NCBI GenBank assembly: GCA_013298325.1 | Contig: JAAFHJ010000316.1 | Span: forward strand, 1 to 6,116 | DNA length: 6,116 nt | Reading direction: 5' to 3' | DNA from: Myxococcales bacterium | GTDB taxonomy: Bacteria; Myxococcota_A; Polyangia; Polyangiales; Polyangiaceae | Part shown: piece after piece, positions 1 to 5,921 of the stretch | Layout of the letters: the number at the start of each line of letters is the position of its first letter | Numbering within the stretch: position 1 is the stretch's first letter | Position numbers and translations under genes: made by a program | The notes under the pieces: generated by a model | Databases searched by the model: none | Told to the model about the DNA's origin: nothing | The model's input: only the letters and a program-made list of their open reading frames with translations

Positions 1-219
1 CACATCTACGACGCCTGGCTCTATCAAACCGATAGCGGCACCATTTTCAAAGCAGGTACCTCACGGGTTGCGGCAGAAGTCGCCCAGGGCAGCGTGACCT
101 GCAAAGACGACCGACTCGCCGAGGCGCTCGAAGAGGCGCTGCGCGCGGAACCGGCGCAAGTCGCTGAGGTGAGTGCACCGAAAAAGAAGACCGCCAAGAA
201 GGCCGAGAAACGCTCGTAG
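1..219 (+). CDS. 3' end of a hypothetical protein, upstream tandem paralogue (5' part outside window)
   Basis: Reading frame 1 is open from the first base to a TAG at 217-219 and encodes the last 72 residues of a protein whose start lies outside the window. Function is unknown. The visible part holds the motif Y-D-A-W-L (residues 3-7 of the fragment), then G-T-I-F-K-A-G-T, an acidic helix with the sequence RLAEALEEALRAE, and a short Lys/Ala tail ending KKAEKRS. It matches the C-terminus of the complete gene at 291-1733 at about 64 of 72 residues with one single-residue gap, so the two are tandem paralogues. The gap to the next gene is 71 bp on the same strand. That gap holds no clear terminator or promoter, so co-transcription is possible. 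The frame is certain because of the paralogue; the function is not. Confidence 0.88.
   Translation, partial: HIYDAWLYQTDSGTIFKAGTSRVAAEVAQGSVTCKDDRLAEALEEALRAEPAQVAEVSAPKKKTAKKAEKRS
1..219 (+). repeat. Direct repeat copy A (tandem gene duplication)
   Basis: This segment is repeated in the same orientation at 1512-1733. The first 62 bases are identical. By hand count there are about 21 substitutions and one 3-base gap across 219 bases, roughly 90% identity. Similarity stops just after the stop codon: both copies share TAGTC and then diverge. The repeat probably extends to the left beyond the window. Confidence 0.93.
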
Positions 220-290
220 TCAGCCGGCCCCTCACGCAATCGAGAATCGACGTTGTGCTCCTCCTTCAGGGCACTTAGCGTCGCAGCCCC

Positions 291-1733
291 ATGACCGACG
301 CGCCCCTCTTCGCCGACCTCCCCGCCCCGCTCGCCGACGCCATCCGCGAACTCGACGCGACCGATCGGGAGTACTCCGCGAAGGTGGGGCGCATCTTCGA
401 GAGCGTCGCCTTTCCGACAGACCCTACTGGTGTGCGCGCGGAGACGCTCACCGCCGAGCAGCGCGCCGTCGCCATCGCGCTGACCGAACTCGATCTGCGC
501 GGGCCGCTGCGAAGCACCACGTTTCCAGCTCACCGTGCGGTGCGAAGGCGCTGGCTGGGTCTCGACCCCGCCGGCCCGCTTGAACAGAGCACCACGTTCA
601 CGATCGGCGACGTGACCTATGTGGAGCCCATCTGGCGCATGGCAAGGATCATCGCCCACATGTGGAACCAGGTGCCGCTGGAGGAATACCGCGCGCTCCG
701 TCAGCGCTTCGATGCACAGTTCACGATCGAAGAACGGCTACGGCTCTGGGGCGAGGTCAACGCGAGATTCCCGGAAACTTGGGACCTGCCGGCCGATGCA
801 TTCTTCAACTATGGGGAGCAGCCCGAGCTGATCGACCAACTTCATGGCGAGGGGGCCGCATGGGCAGTGGGCTACCTCGATGGCATCCTTGCCGATCCGA
901 GCCACCTGGGAAGCTCCGAGCATTTTGTCGCCTTCATCGCGCTTGTGCGTGCGGGCACTCCGCTCGATGAAAAGTGGGACCCGATTTTCACGCTCTACGC
1001 CGCCTCCCGCCATGCGCGTGAGCTGCTGCTCGCCTTGCCCGAACCGCGACGGGTCGCCGCGGCGTTGCCAGCGCTCAAGCGCCTGCATCCGAGCTCCGCA
1101 CTCCGCGTGGTCATCGACGTCTTGCCGGAGGTTCCCAGCGTCGCGCTTGCCGAGGTCGCGCTGACGTGCATTCCCAACACGGTTGGCTCGCCGCGCAAGC
1201 ACCGTCGCGCCCTCCGTGAGGCGGCTGGCACCCATGCAGAACTCCTCGCTTTGCTCGACGCCGCCGATGCCGCAGCAGGCCCGCCGCTCGTGCTCACCCC
1301 CACGCGTGAACGCTCCATTGCCGAAGAGGGGACAAGCGCCGTCTTTTCCGAGCTCGACAAAGAACAGATCCTCGTCGCCGGCAAGCGCTACCTCGGTGGC
1401 AAAGGGGCGCCGCTTGAGGTGCTCCTCGCCGAAAATCCCCAAGGCCCCGACGAGGAACGCAGCCTGCGCGCGCAGCTCTTCTATCGCGCCATCGCCGATG
1501 CCAAAGGCAAGCACATCTACGACGCCTGGCTCTATCAAACCGATAGCGGCACCATTTTCAAAGCAGGTACCTCGCGGGTGGCGGCGGAGGTCGTGCACTT
1601 CAGCGTGACGTGCAAAGACGACCGACTCGCCGAGGCGCTCGAAGAGGCGCTTCGCGCGGAACCAAAGCCGGTCGCTGAGGTGCCTGCACCGAAAAAGAAG
1701 ACCGCCAGCAAGAAGGCCGTCAAACCCTCGTAG
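291..1733 (+). CDS. Hypothetical protein, 480 aa, helical, with Y-D-x-W-L C-terminal domain and Lys/Ala/Pro-rich tail
   Basis: I do not recognise this family and assign no function. The protein is soluble-looking, with no signal peptide or membrane segment. Residues 1-210 are mixed and rich in aromatic residues (for example IWRMARIIAHMW at 114-125). Residues 235-325 are Leu/Ala/Arg-rich and look like stacked helices, possibly HEAT-like. Residues 350-455 form a second domain with Y-D-A-W-L at 410-414, G-T-I-F-K-A-G-T at 420-427 and an acidic helix at 445-457. The last 25 residues are a Pro/Ala/Lys tail (PKKKTASKKAVKPS), like the flexible basic tails common in GC-rich proteobacteria. The ATG at 291 gives a natural N-terminus but has no convincing Shine-Dalgarno sequence. 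It is the complete second member of a tandem pair with 1-219, and it converges on the gene at 1758-3128 with 24 bp between stops. Confidence 0.85.
   Translation: MTDAPLFADLPAPLADAIRELDATDREYSAKVGRIFESVAFPTDPTGVRAETLTAEQRAVAIALTELDLRGPLRSTTFPAHRAVRRRWLGLDPAGPLEQSTTFTIGDVTYVEPIWRMARIIAHMWNQVPLEEYRALRQRFDAQFTIEERLRLWGEVNARFPETWDLPADAFFNYGEQPELIDQLHGEGAAWAVGYLDGILADPSHLGSSEHFVAFIALVRAGTPLDEKWDPIFTLYAASRHARELLLALPEPRRVAAALPALKRLHPSSALRVVIDVLPEVPSVALAEVALTCIPNTVGSPRKHRRALREAAGTHAELLALLDAADAAAGPPLVLTPTRERSIAEEGTSAVFSELDKEQILVAGKRYLGGKGAPLEVLLAENPQGPDEERSLRAQLFYRAIADAKGKHIYDAWLYQTDSGTIFKAGTSRVAAEVVHFSVTCKDDRLAEALEEALRAEPKPVAEVPAPKKKTASKKAVKPS
1512..1733 (+). repeat. Direct repeat copy B (tandem gene duplication)
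   Basis: This is the second copy of the segment at 1-219, in the same orientation and coding frame, covering the last 73 residues of the 480-residue protein. It carries one extra codon (AGC, Ser) in the Lys-rich tail. Differences are grouped: a nine-base block at 1593-1601 (Val-His-Phe here, Ala-Gln-Gly in copy A) and several changes in the tail, with long identical runs between. Confidence 0.93.
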
Positions 1734-1743
1734 TCGCGCGCCG

Positions 1744-1758
1744 AAGCCTCCGTGGCTT
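1744..1758. terminator. Weak candidate hairpin between convergent genes
   Basis: AAGCC (1744-1748) and GGCTT (1754-1758) can pair as a 5 bp stem with a 5-base loop. On the plus strand a short TTTA overlaps and follows it. It sits in the 24 bp between the stop codons at 1733 and 1758, where a shared bidirectional terminator would be useful. The stem is short and the U-tract poor, so this is only a candidate. Confidence 0.22.
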
Positions 1759-3128
1759 TACGTTGCCAGCGCATACAATCGCGCACGAACTTCGTTCTTA
1801 AAGGCAACGCTTTGCCGACCTTCAAAGAGAATTTCCTCCCATTCCCCAGAGTCAATCTGGGAAGAATGCTCGCGCAGTACCGACTCAACCCATGGTTCCC
1901 AGCGCGCCGTGGCCAGATTGACCCAATGGACCTGCGAAGCAAATTCGCGAACTTGATCTTCTGTGAGCCAAACCATTCGACTCCAGTCAAACTTCGCTTG
2001 ATGGAGAACAAGGAACTCCGTGGTCAGGTTTCGCGCGTTCGCAAAACCGCCCCAAGAAATACGCTCGGGGAACGCGGAAGCGAGGTCAACCAGGTTCGGT
2101 GCGTTCCAGGAAATGCTGTTCCAGTCTAGTTGGAGCGCATGTGCGCGCAAGAACTCGATGGAGTGCGCGAAGGGACTGGCGCTGAGCTGTTCCCAGGAAA
2201 TCCGGTCGCAGAACTCCTCGATAAATGGCTCCGACAGCTGCTGACTCATCGAGACAGCGGGCCAATTTACCTGATCTTTGAAGTCGCGAATGACGTTCTC
2301 CGGCAAACGCGAATTCCGGGAGACGTGAAGCCAGTTGAGCTTGTCGGCAAACTCACGGATAAAGTCTTCCGAGAGATCGTCGCAAACCTGATCCCAATCC
2401 ACATGCTCTTGGTTCTCTCGGACGCACGCTTCTGACAGCTTGCGTGAAGCGGCTCGAAGGTCGGCAGGAGTTCGCGCAAACTCGCGAACAAAATCATCGG
2501 AACGCCGCTCCGACTGCCACACATGTCGCCACGTATCCGGCCCAAAAGCATGTCTGTACCGACGGACGAACGCTTCCGAAACGAGCGGGTAGTTGTGCTC
2601 GGCGAATAGTGAATCCCATCCGTCGTGCGTCTGGGGGGTGCCGGCCTCCGTTTGAAAGCCAACAAGGCGCCGAACAAAAGGCGCTTCTTCGACGAACATC
2701 AGTGTCGCGTCGGTGAGAGGCACGCGCTCCGCAAAGTCTATGGCCTTCGCGAGTGAGGTTAGGTAGGGGTCCTCCGATTTGGCCGAATCGACGGAAAAAA
2801 AACGGTCGTGCCAGCGAAGGTTCACGCCGATGTTTTGCGTTGTCCCGTGGGCAAAAACGCAGCCGTTTGTAGCTCCGTCAAGGAGCCAAAGATCATACAA
2901 GACAACGTCGGGACGGTCGCTCGCAACGACGGCATATGCGACCGCCGAGAGCCATGGGAGCTTGAGAAAGCGCTCCGCTTGCTCAAGCGGCCCTTCGATC
3001 GGAGCCCCATCTTTGGGCGGCTCCTGCGCGTCGACCGTTCGCAGGTATTGGGATTGCGAAATCGGCGAAAGCAACCGAAATTGTGCAATTGTCGACACGG
3101 AACGAAGGTGGAGAAGTTGAAGTTGCAT
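1758..3128 (-). CDS. Hypothetical repeat protein, 456 aa: Y-D-x-W-L domain plus about eleven 23-residue Trp repeats
   Basis: Function is unknown. The ATG at 3128 is preferred over an in-frame TTG at 3158: it has GAGG 4 bases upstream, while the TTG has AAGG directly against it. Residues 50-130 hold a motif also seen in the gene at 291-1733: Y-D-L-W-L at 78-82 and G-C-V-F-A-H-G-T at 89-96. From about residue 183 to 435 the protein is a run of degenerate 23-residue units, clearest as LSEDFIREFADKLNW at 252-266, then LPENVIRDFKDQVNW and LSEPFIEEFCDRISW. No signal peptide or membrane segment is visible. The units probably fold as paired helices in a solenoid, suggesting a binding scaffold (inference). 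It lies 63 bp downstream of the 154-residue gene on the same strand and is likely co-transcribed with it. AT-richer stretches (30 of 60 G+C at 1801-1860) hint at foreign origin. Confidence 0.85.
   Translation of the reverse strand: MQLQLLHLRSVSTIAQFRLLSPISQSQYLRTVDAQEPPKDGAPIEGPLEQAERFLKLPWLSAVAYAVVASDRPDVVLYDLWLLDGATNGCVFAHGTTQNIGVNLRWHDRFFSVDSAKSEDPYLTSLAKAIDFAERVPLTDATLMFVEEAPFVRRLVGFQTEAGTPQTHDGWDSLFAEHNYPLVSEAFVRRYRHAFGPDTWRHVWQSERRSDDFVREFARTPADLRAASRKLSEACVRENQEHVDWDQVCDDLSEDFIREFADKLNWLHVSRNSRLPENVIRDFKDQVNWPAVSMSQQLSEPFIEEFCDRISWEQLSASPFAHSIEFLRAHALQLDWNSISWNAPNLVDLASAFPERISWGGFANARNLTTEFLVLHQAKFDWSRMVWLTEDQVREFASQVHWVNLATARWEPWVESVLREHSSQIDSGEWEEILFEGRQSVAFKNEVRARLYALAT
1824..2597 (-). 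repeat. Protein-level tandem repeat, about 11 units of about 23 residues
   Basis: Approximate consensus per unit is L-S-E-x-F-[IV]-x-E-F-x-D-x-[VIL]-[NSD]-W-x-x-[VIL]-S. The Trp residues fall at 200, 245, 266, 289, 312, 336, 359, 382, 402 and 430 of the 456-residue protein, mostly 20-24 apart. The 45-residue gap between 200 and 245 fits one unit whose Trp is replaced near 223. Units are diverged in DNA, so this is an old array rather than a recent expansion. From memory, similar SE-x-FI-x-EF ... NW-x-x-IS repeats occur in hypothetical proteins of bacteria, phages and large viruses; I could not check this. Confidence 0.8.
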
Positions 3129-3191
3129 AACCCCTCGTAGCTTGTGATTGCCTGGCAACCTTGCGGGGGCCGGAACAATTCATAAATGCCG

Positions 3192-3656
3192 CTAAGTCAA
3201 CGCGTTGGCCGAGAACTCCGGGCCGCCTTCCGCTTCGCGGACGGACGCGTAACGGACAGAAATCCAACTGGATCCAGCGCGGCGATCAAACACGGCACCG
3301 ACGCTGCCCCAAGGAAAATCCCGTCGCGTCGACCCAAGCGTCTCATCGAGCCAACCGCTGTACTTCGCTTGCATCGCGAGCTCTGCTGATTCCGACCAGG
3401 ACTCCCAGGTCGCTTCCGTTGTCAGCGCGAGGCGGATGTCGTGAAGCCTTTCCGCTTCAAACGTCAAAAACAAACGCCAAGACTCATTGCCCATCGGCGC
3501 GACCAACGAGCAAGAGAACCAAGCAGGCGCCCATTCCTGCTTGCTCGCTGCCTTTTCCGCAAGCGCCGAAAGCAAGAACGCAGAACGCGTCGTCGACGGC
3601 TCAAGCCGCACGCCACCGTCGAAACAAAGTGCACCCGTGGAAGGTTCAATACTCAT
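3192..3656 (-). CDS. Small hypothetical protein, 154 aa, possibly immunity-like
   Basis: The ATG at 3656 gives a complete reading frame ending in TAG at 3192-3194. The protein is a compact cytosolic single domain with no signal peptide. Visible marks are an N-terminal T-R-S-A-F segment (23-27) after a short beta-rich start, a strand pair around RLFLTFEAERL (61-71), W-E-S-W-S-E at 84-89, W-L at 102-103, F-P-W-G at 114-117 and a final strand WISVRY at 131-136. This arrangement resembles, from memory, a widespread proteobacterial family of about 150 residues whose members I loosely associate with immunity-type orphan genes. That link is weak and no toxin gene is visible here. The start lacks a good Shine-Dalgarno sequence and lies only about 37 bp beyond the nuo terminator tail, leaving little space for a separate promoter. 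The repeat-protein gene follows 63 bp downstream on the same strand. Confidence 0.78.
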   Translation of the reverse strand: MSIEPSTGALCFDGGVRLEPSTTRSAFLLSALAEKAASKQEWAPAWFSCSLVAPMGNESWRLFLTFEAERLHDIRLALTTEATWESWSESAELAMQAKYSGWLDETLGSTRRDFPWGSVGAVFDRRAGSSWISVRYASVREAEGGPEFSANALT

Positions 3657-3693
3657 AGACAGCGCGAGGCCCTTCGAAGCTGTTTCAATAGCC

Positions 3694-3737
3694 AGAAAAC
3701 ACGAAACCGACCGCCCTCAAACGAGGATGGTCGGCTT
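3694..3737 (-). terminator. Rho-independent terminator after nuoI
   Basis: Read on the minus strand, a stem forms between CCGACC (from 3734-3729) and GGTCGG (from 3712-3707). An inner CCTC/GAGG stem is separated from it by a one-base mismatch and a wobble pair, and the loop is GTTT. Flanking AAG and TTT can extend the base. A T-rich tail (TTT, CGTG, TTTT) follows. It starts 23 bp after the nuoI stop codon, the right place and orientation to end the nuo transcript. An outer inverted repeat, GCCAGAA at 3691-3697 and TTCTGGC at 3736-3742, overlaps the tail and could compete with it. Confidence 0.78.
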
Positions 3738-3760
3738 CTGGCGAGTAACTCAGCCGTTGG

Positions 3761-4423
3761 TCAGTGGTGACCGGCTTCGCGGGTGACGCCCGGGAAGCCT
3801 TTGTCGCCCGGCTCGTGGCGGGTGTTACCGGTCGTCTGCTTGCCGTTGCGGTCGGTGAAGGACATGAGCATGTCCTTCGCGTAGATGAATTGATCCCGGC
3901 TGTCGTAGGGGACGGCGTGAACGCCGGTGTCCATACGGATGGCGTCGACGGGGCAAGCTTCGACGCAGAAGCCGCAGAAAATGCAGCGCAATTCGTCGAT
4001 CACGAACTTCACCGGGAAGCGCTCGTAGCCGCGCCGGGGATCGCCCGCCGGGTACTCGCCCGCTTCGATGAAGATGCATTGAGCCGGGCAGGCCGTGGAG
4101 CAACAGAGGCACGCGACGCAGCGCGGGTCGCCATTCTCGCGGTGGGTGAGGCGGTGAACGCCACGGAAACGCTCGGGATACGGGCGCTTCTGCTCCGGGT
4201 AGGAGATCGTGCTGATGCCGATGTCGTAGCGCTCGAGGACCGGGTCGGGGCGCTCGCCGTGAACCATGTCACGCGTGTTCGTGAAGAAGTGCTTCAACGA
4301 AACGGCGAGCCCTTTGAAAATGGCCGGGAGGTAGCTCTGGGTCGCGAGGTCCTTCTTCGTGTAGGCGACGACGACCGCGTTCGGGGTGCTAGCAGGCTTC
4401 TTGGGGAACGCCGCAGTGCTCAT
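3761..4423 (-). CDS. nuoI: NADH-quinone oxidoreductase subunit I (two 4Fe-4S clusters)
   Basis: NuoI is the peripheral-arm subunit of complex I that carries two 4Fe-4S clusters (N6a and N6b) and passes electrons on toward the terminal cluster and quinone at the membrane interface. The 220-residue product shows both ferredoxin motifs: Cys 102, 105, 108 and 112 followed by Pro, and Cys 147, 150, 153 and 157 followed by Pro. All eight ligands are present. The segment HRLTHRENGDPRCVAC (90-105) is typical of the family. The ATG at 4423 is chosen because GGAG lies 6 bases upstream; a TTG at 4435 would add four residues. The protein is longer than the roughly 180 residues of E. coli NuoI, with an extra N-terminal stretch and a polar C-terminal tail ending GHH. 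It follows nuoH after 84 bp and precedes a strong terminator, so it is the last gene of this transcript. Confidence 0.97.
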   Translation of the reverse strand: MSTAAFPKKPASTPNAVVVAYTKKDLATQSYLPAIFKGLAVSLKHFFTNTRDMVHGERPDPVLERYDIGISTISYPEQKRPYPERFRGVHRLTHRENGDPRCVACLCCSTACPAQCIFIEAGEYPAGDPRRGYERFPVKFVIDELRCIFCGFCVEACPVDAIRMDTGVHAVPYDSRDQFIYAKDMLMSFTDRNGKQTTGNTRHEPGDKGFPGVTREAGHH

Positions 4424-4429
4424 CGAGGG

Positions 4430-4433
4430 CTCC
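4430..4433 (-). promoter_or_regulatory. Ribosome-binding site of nuoI
   Basis: GGAG on the minus strand stands 6 bases before the ATG at 4423. It decides in favour of this start over the in-frame TTG at 4435, which overlaps the GGAG region itself. Confidence 0.7.
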
Positions 4434-4470
4434 AAATCTAACGAAAATCAAGAAGTAAAGAGGCGAGAAG

Positions 4471-4488
4471 CCCGCCGAAACCGACGGG
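4471..4488 (-). other. Stem-loop in the nuoH-nuoI gap
   Basis: On the minus strand CCCGTCG and CGGCGGG pair over 7 bp (one G-U) around a four-base GUUU loop. The downstream sequence is pyrimidine-rich but lacks a continuous U-tract. It could be a weak attenuator, or a stability element setting the ratio of nuoH to nuoI message. The gap of 84 bp is clearly longer than the 16 bp between nuoG and nuoH. Confidence 0.4.
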
Positions 4489-4507
4489 CGCCAGGGAGCA
4501 GAACCGC

Positions 4508-5905
4508 TCAGGCCTGCATCGCCCCTTCGACGGTGCCACCGGCCGCATTGGCGAACTTCGCCGAGGAGCCGACGAGCGTCTTGTCCTTGTCGCGGCTCCC
4601 GCCGAGCCAGAGGAAGAAGCGGACGACGCCGTAGAGTCCTGCGAGCGCAACGACCGCCTGCGTGAGATGCCCCGCGAGGACGAGCGTCGCGTCGACCTTG
4701 GTGCCGGCTTCCTGGAGAAGAAGAATGACGACGCCGGTGACCATGACGTTCACGAGGGAGGCCGGGAGGAGGACGAGCCACCCGAGCTTCATGAGCTGGT
4801 CGTAGCGGAAGCGGGGGAGCGACCAACGGATGACCGCCTGGAAGAGGCACATCAGGAGCGTCTTCCCGAAGAAGGTCACGACGTTGAGCGCGATCATCCC
4901 GACATGGGGGATCTGCTTGGCGTAGAAGACGTTCGTGCCGAGCTCGACGGTGATGCCGTCGCGGTGGAAGAACGGGAGCTGCCAGCCGCCGAGGAAGATG
5001 GTCACGAGCAGCATCGAGCCGGTGACGATTTCCATGTACTCGGCGAAGTAGAACATGCCGAACTTCATGCCCGAGTACTCGGTGAAGTAGCCGGAGACGA
5101 GCTCCGATTCGGCTTCCGGCAAGTCGAAGGGAATACGCTTGTTTTCCGCGATCGACGCGACGAAGAACAGGATGAACGCGAGCGGCTGCACGAAGATGCC
5201 CCAGGCGTTGTCCCCCTGCCAGCGGACCATGTCATCGAGACGAACCGTCCCGTAGACCATCATTGCGCCGACGAGGGAGAGGCCGATGGCGACTTCGTAG
5301 GAGACCATCTGGCTCGCGGCGCGGAGGGCGCCCATGAGCGAGAACTTGTTGTCCGAAGACCAGCCGGCGATCGCCGCGCCGACGATCCCCTGCCCTGCCA
5401 TCGCGAAGACGTACAGGATGCCGACGTTCAGCGGCGAGATGGCGAGATCGACGGCGTTCATCTGGACGCCGCCCCCCTTGACCGCGATGAACTGCTGGCA
5501 CATGCCGGTGTGCGAGGCGTAGAGGAAGACGGTCTTCCCCGCCTCGACCGCAGTGACCTTGTTGAGGCAGAGCGTGTCACCCATCGGGATGACCCCGAGG
5601 AGGCCAAGCACCGGAATCATTGAGAGGATCGGTGCGAGCGCGAAGAGGAGCTTGTCGGCCTTCGGGGGGACGAAGTCTTCTTTGAAGAAGAACTTCACAC
5701 CGTCGGCGGCCGCATGGAGCAGACCGATTGCGCGAATTTCAAACCCGAAAATCGAAATGTTCGCGCGGTTGGGACCGATGCGGTCCTGGATCATCGAGCT
5801 CTGTCGCCGGTCGACCCAGGTCAAGAGACCGCCGACGTTGAACACGAAGCCGACCATCACGAGGACTTTGATGAGCGCGGCGAGAAGTTGCGCAGGGGTG
5901 ATCAT
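4508..5905 (-). CDS. nuoH: NADH-quinone oxidoreductase subunit H (membrane, quinone-site subunit)
   Basis: NuoH is the membrane subunit of complex I at the junction with the peripheral arm; it helps form the quinone chamber and the first proton channel. The 465-residue product has the family signatures Q-D-R-I-G-P-N-R-A (40-48), AGWSSDNKFSLMGALRAASQ (180-199, with SYE at 202-204) and E-N-K-R-I-P-F-D-L-P-E-A-E-S-E-L-V (254-270). About nine membrane segments are visible, near 5-29, 86-107, 161-181, 201-219, 236-253, 291-308, 335-358, 371-397 and 407-433. It is much longer than E. coli NuoH (about 325 residues). Extra material lies between 110 and 155, including two Cys (113, 136), and in a C-terminal extension with a ninth membrane segment and a polar tail. 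The ATG at 5905 is chosen for its AAGGA site 5 bases upstream and its hydrophobic start; extending upstream would overlap nuoG with an Arg/Pro-rich leader. The usual Glu before the first Arg pair is Asp here (V-D-R-R, 31-34). Confidence 0.97.
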   Translation of the reverse strand: MITPAQLLAALIKVLVMVGFVFNVGGLLTWVDRRQSSMIQDRIGPNRANISIFGFEIRAIGLLHAAADGVKFFFKEDFVPPKADKLLFALAPILSMIPVLGLLGVIPMGDTLCLNKVTAVEAGKTVFLYASHTGMCQQFIAVKGGGVQMNAVDLAISPLNVGILYVFAMAGQGIVGAAIAGWSSDNKFSLMGALRAASQMVSYEVAIGLSLVGAMMVYGTVRLDDMVRWQGDNAWGIFVQPLAFILFFVASIAENKRIPFDLPEAESELVSGYFTEYSGMKFGMFYFAEYMEIVTGSMLLVTIFLGGWQLPFFHRDGITVELGTNVFYAKQIPHVGMIALNVVTFFGKTLLMCLFQAVIRWSLPRFRYDQLMKLGWLVLLPASLVNVMVTGVVILLLQEAGTKVDATLVLAGHLTQAVVALAGLYGVVRFFLWLGGSRDKDKTLVGSSAKFANAAGGTVEGAMQA

Positions 5906-5910
5906 CGGAA

Positions 5911-5915
5911 TCCTT
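5911..5915 (-). promoter_or_regulatory. Ribosome-binding site of nuoH
   Basis: AAGGA on the minus strand, 5 bases before the ATG at 5905 and inside the 16 bp gap after the nuoG stop. It fixes the nuoH start and excludes a longer frame beginning near 6016. Confidence 0.75.
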
Positions 5916-5921
5916 TGGGAA

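Noticed and set aside
220..290. CTCCTCCTT stretch in the gap between the tandem genes, read as a regulatory site
   Set aside because: It resembles an anti-Shine-Dalgarno on the plus strand, but it pairs with no clear partner near the start at 291 and could be chance.
24..659. Minus-strand frame of 211 codons across the end of the first gene and the start of the second
   Set aside because: It runs antisense through both paralogues and the gap between them and has no coherent domain, so the frame is chance openness in GC-rich DNA.
738..1598. Minus-strand frame of 286 codons opposite the 480-residue gene
   Set aside because: Shadow frame. The plus-strand frame is supported by a paralogue conserved at protein level with synonymous third-position changes at 1-219.
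3161..3658. Plus-strand frames opposite the 154-residue gene
   Set aside because: Arg/Pro/Thr-rich, no motif and no plausible start signals, while the minus-strand product looks like a compact folded protein.
3764..4441. Plus-strand frame of 225 codons opposite nuoI
   Set aside because: It mirrors nuoI almost end to end, has no recognisable motif, and nuoI has all eight Fe-S ligands.
4667..5623. Long plus-strand frame of 318 codons opposite nuoH
   Set aside because: Its product is low-complexity Asp/Glu/His/Arg-rich, the typical antisense shadow of a GC-rich membrane-protein gene, and nuoH is unambiguous on the other strand.
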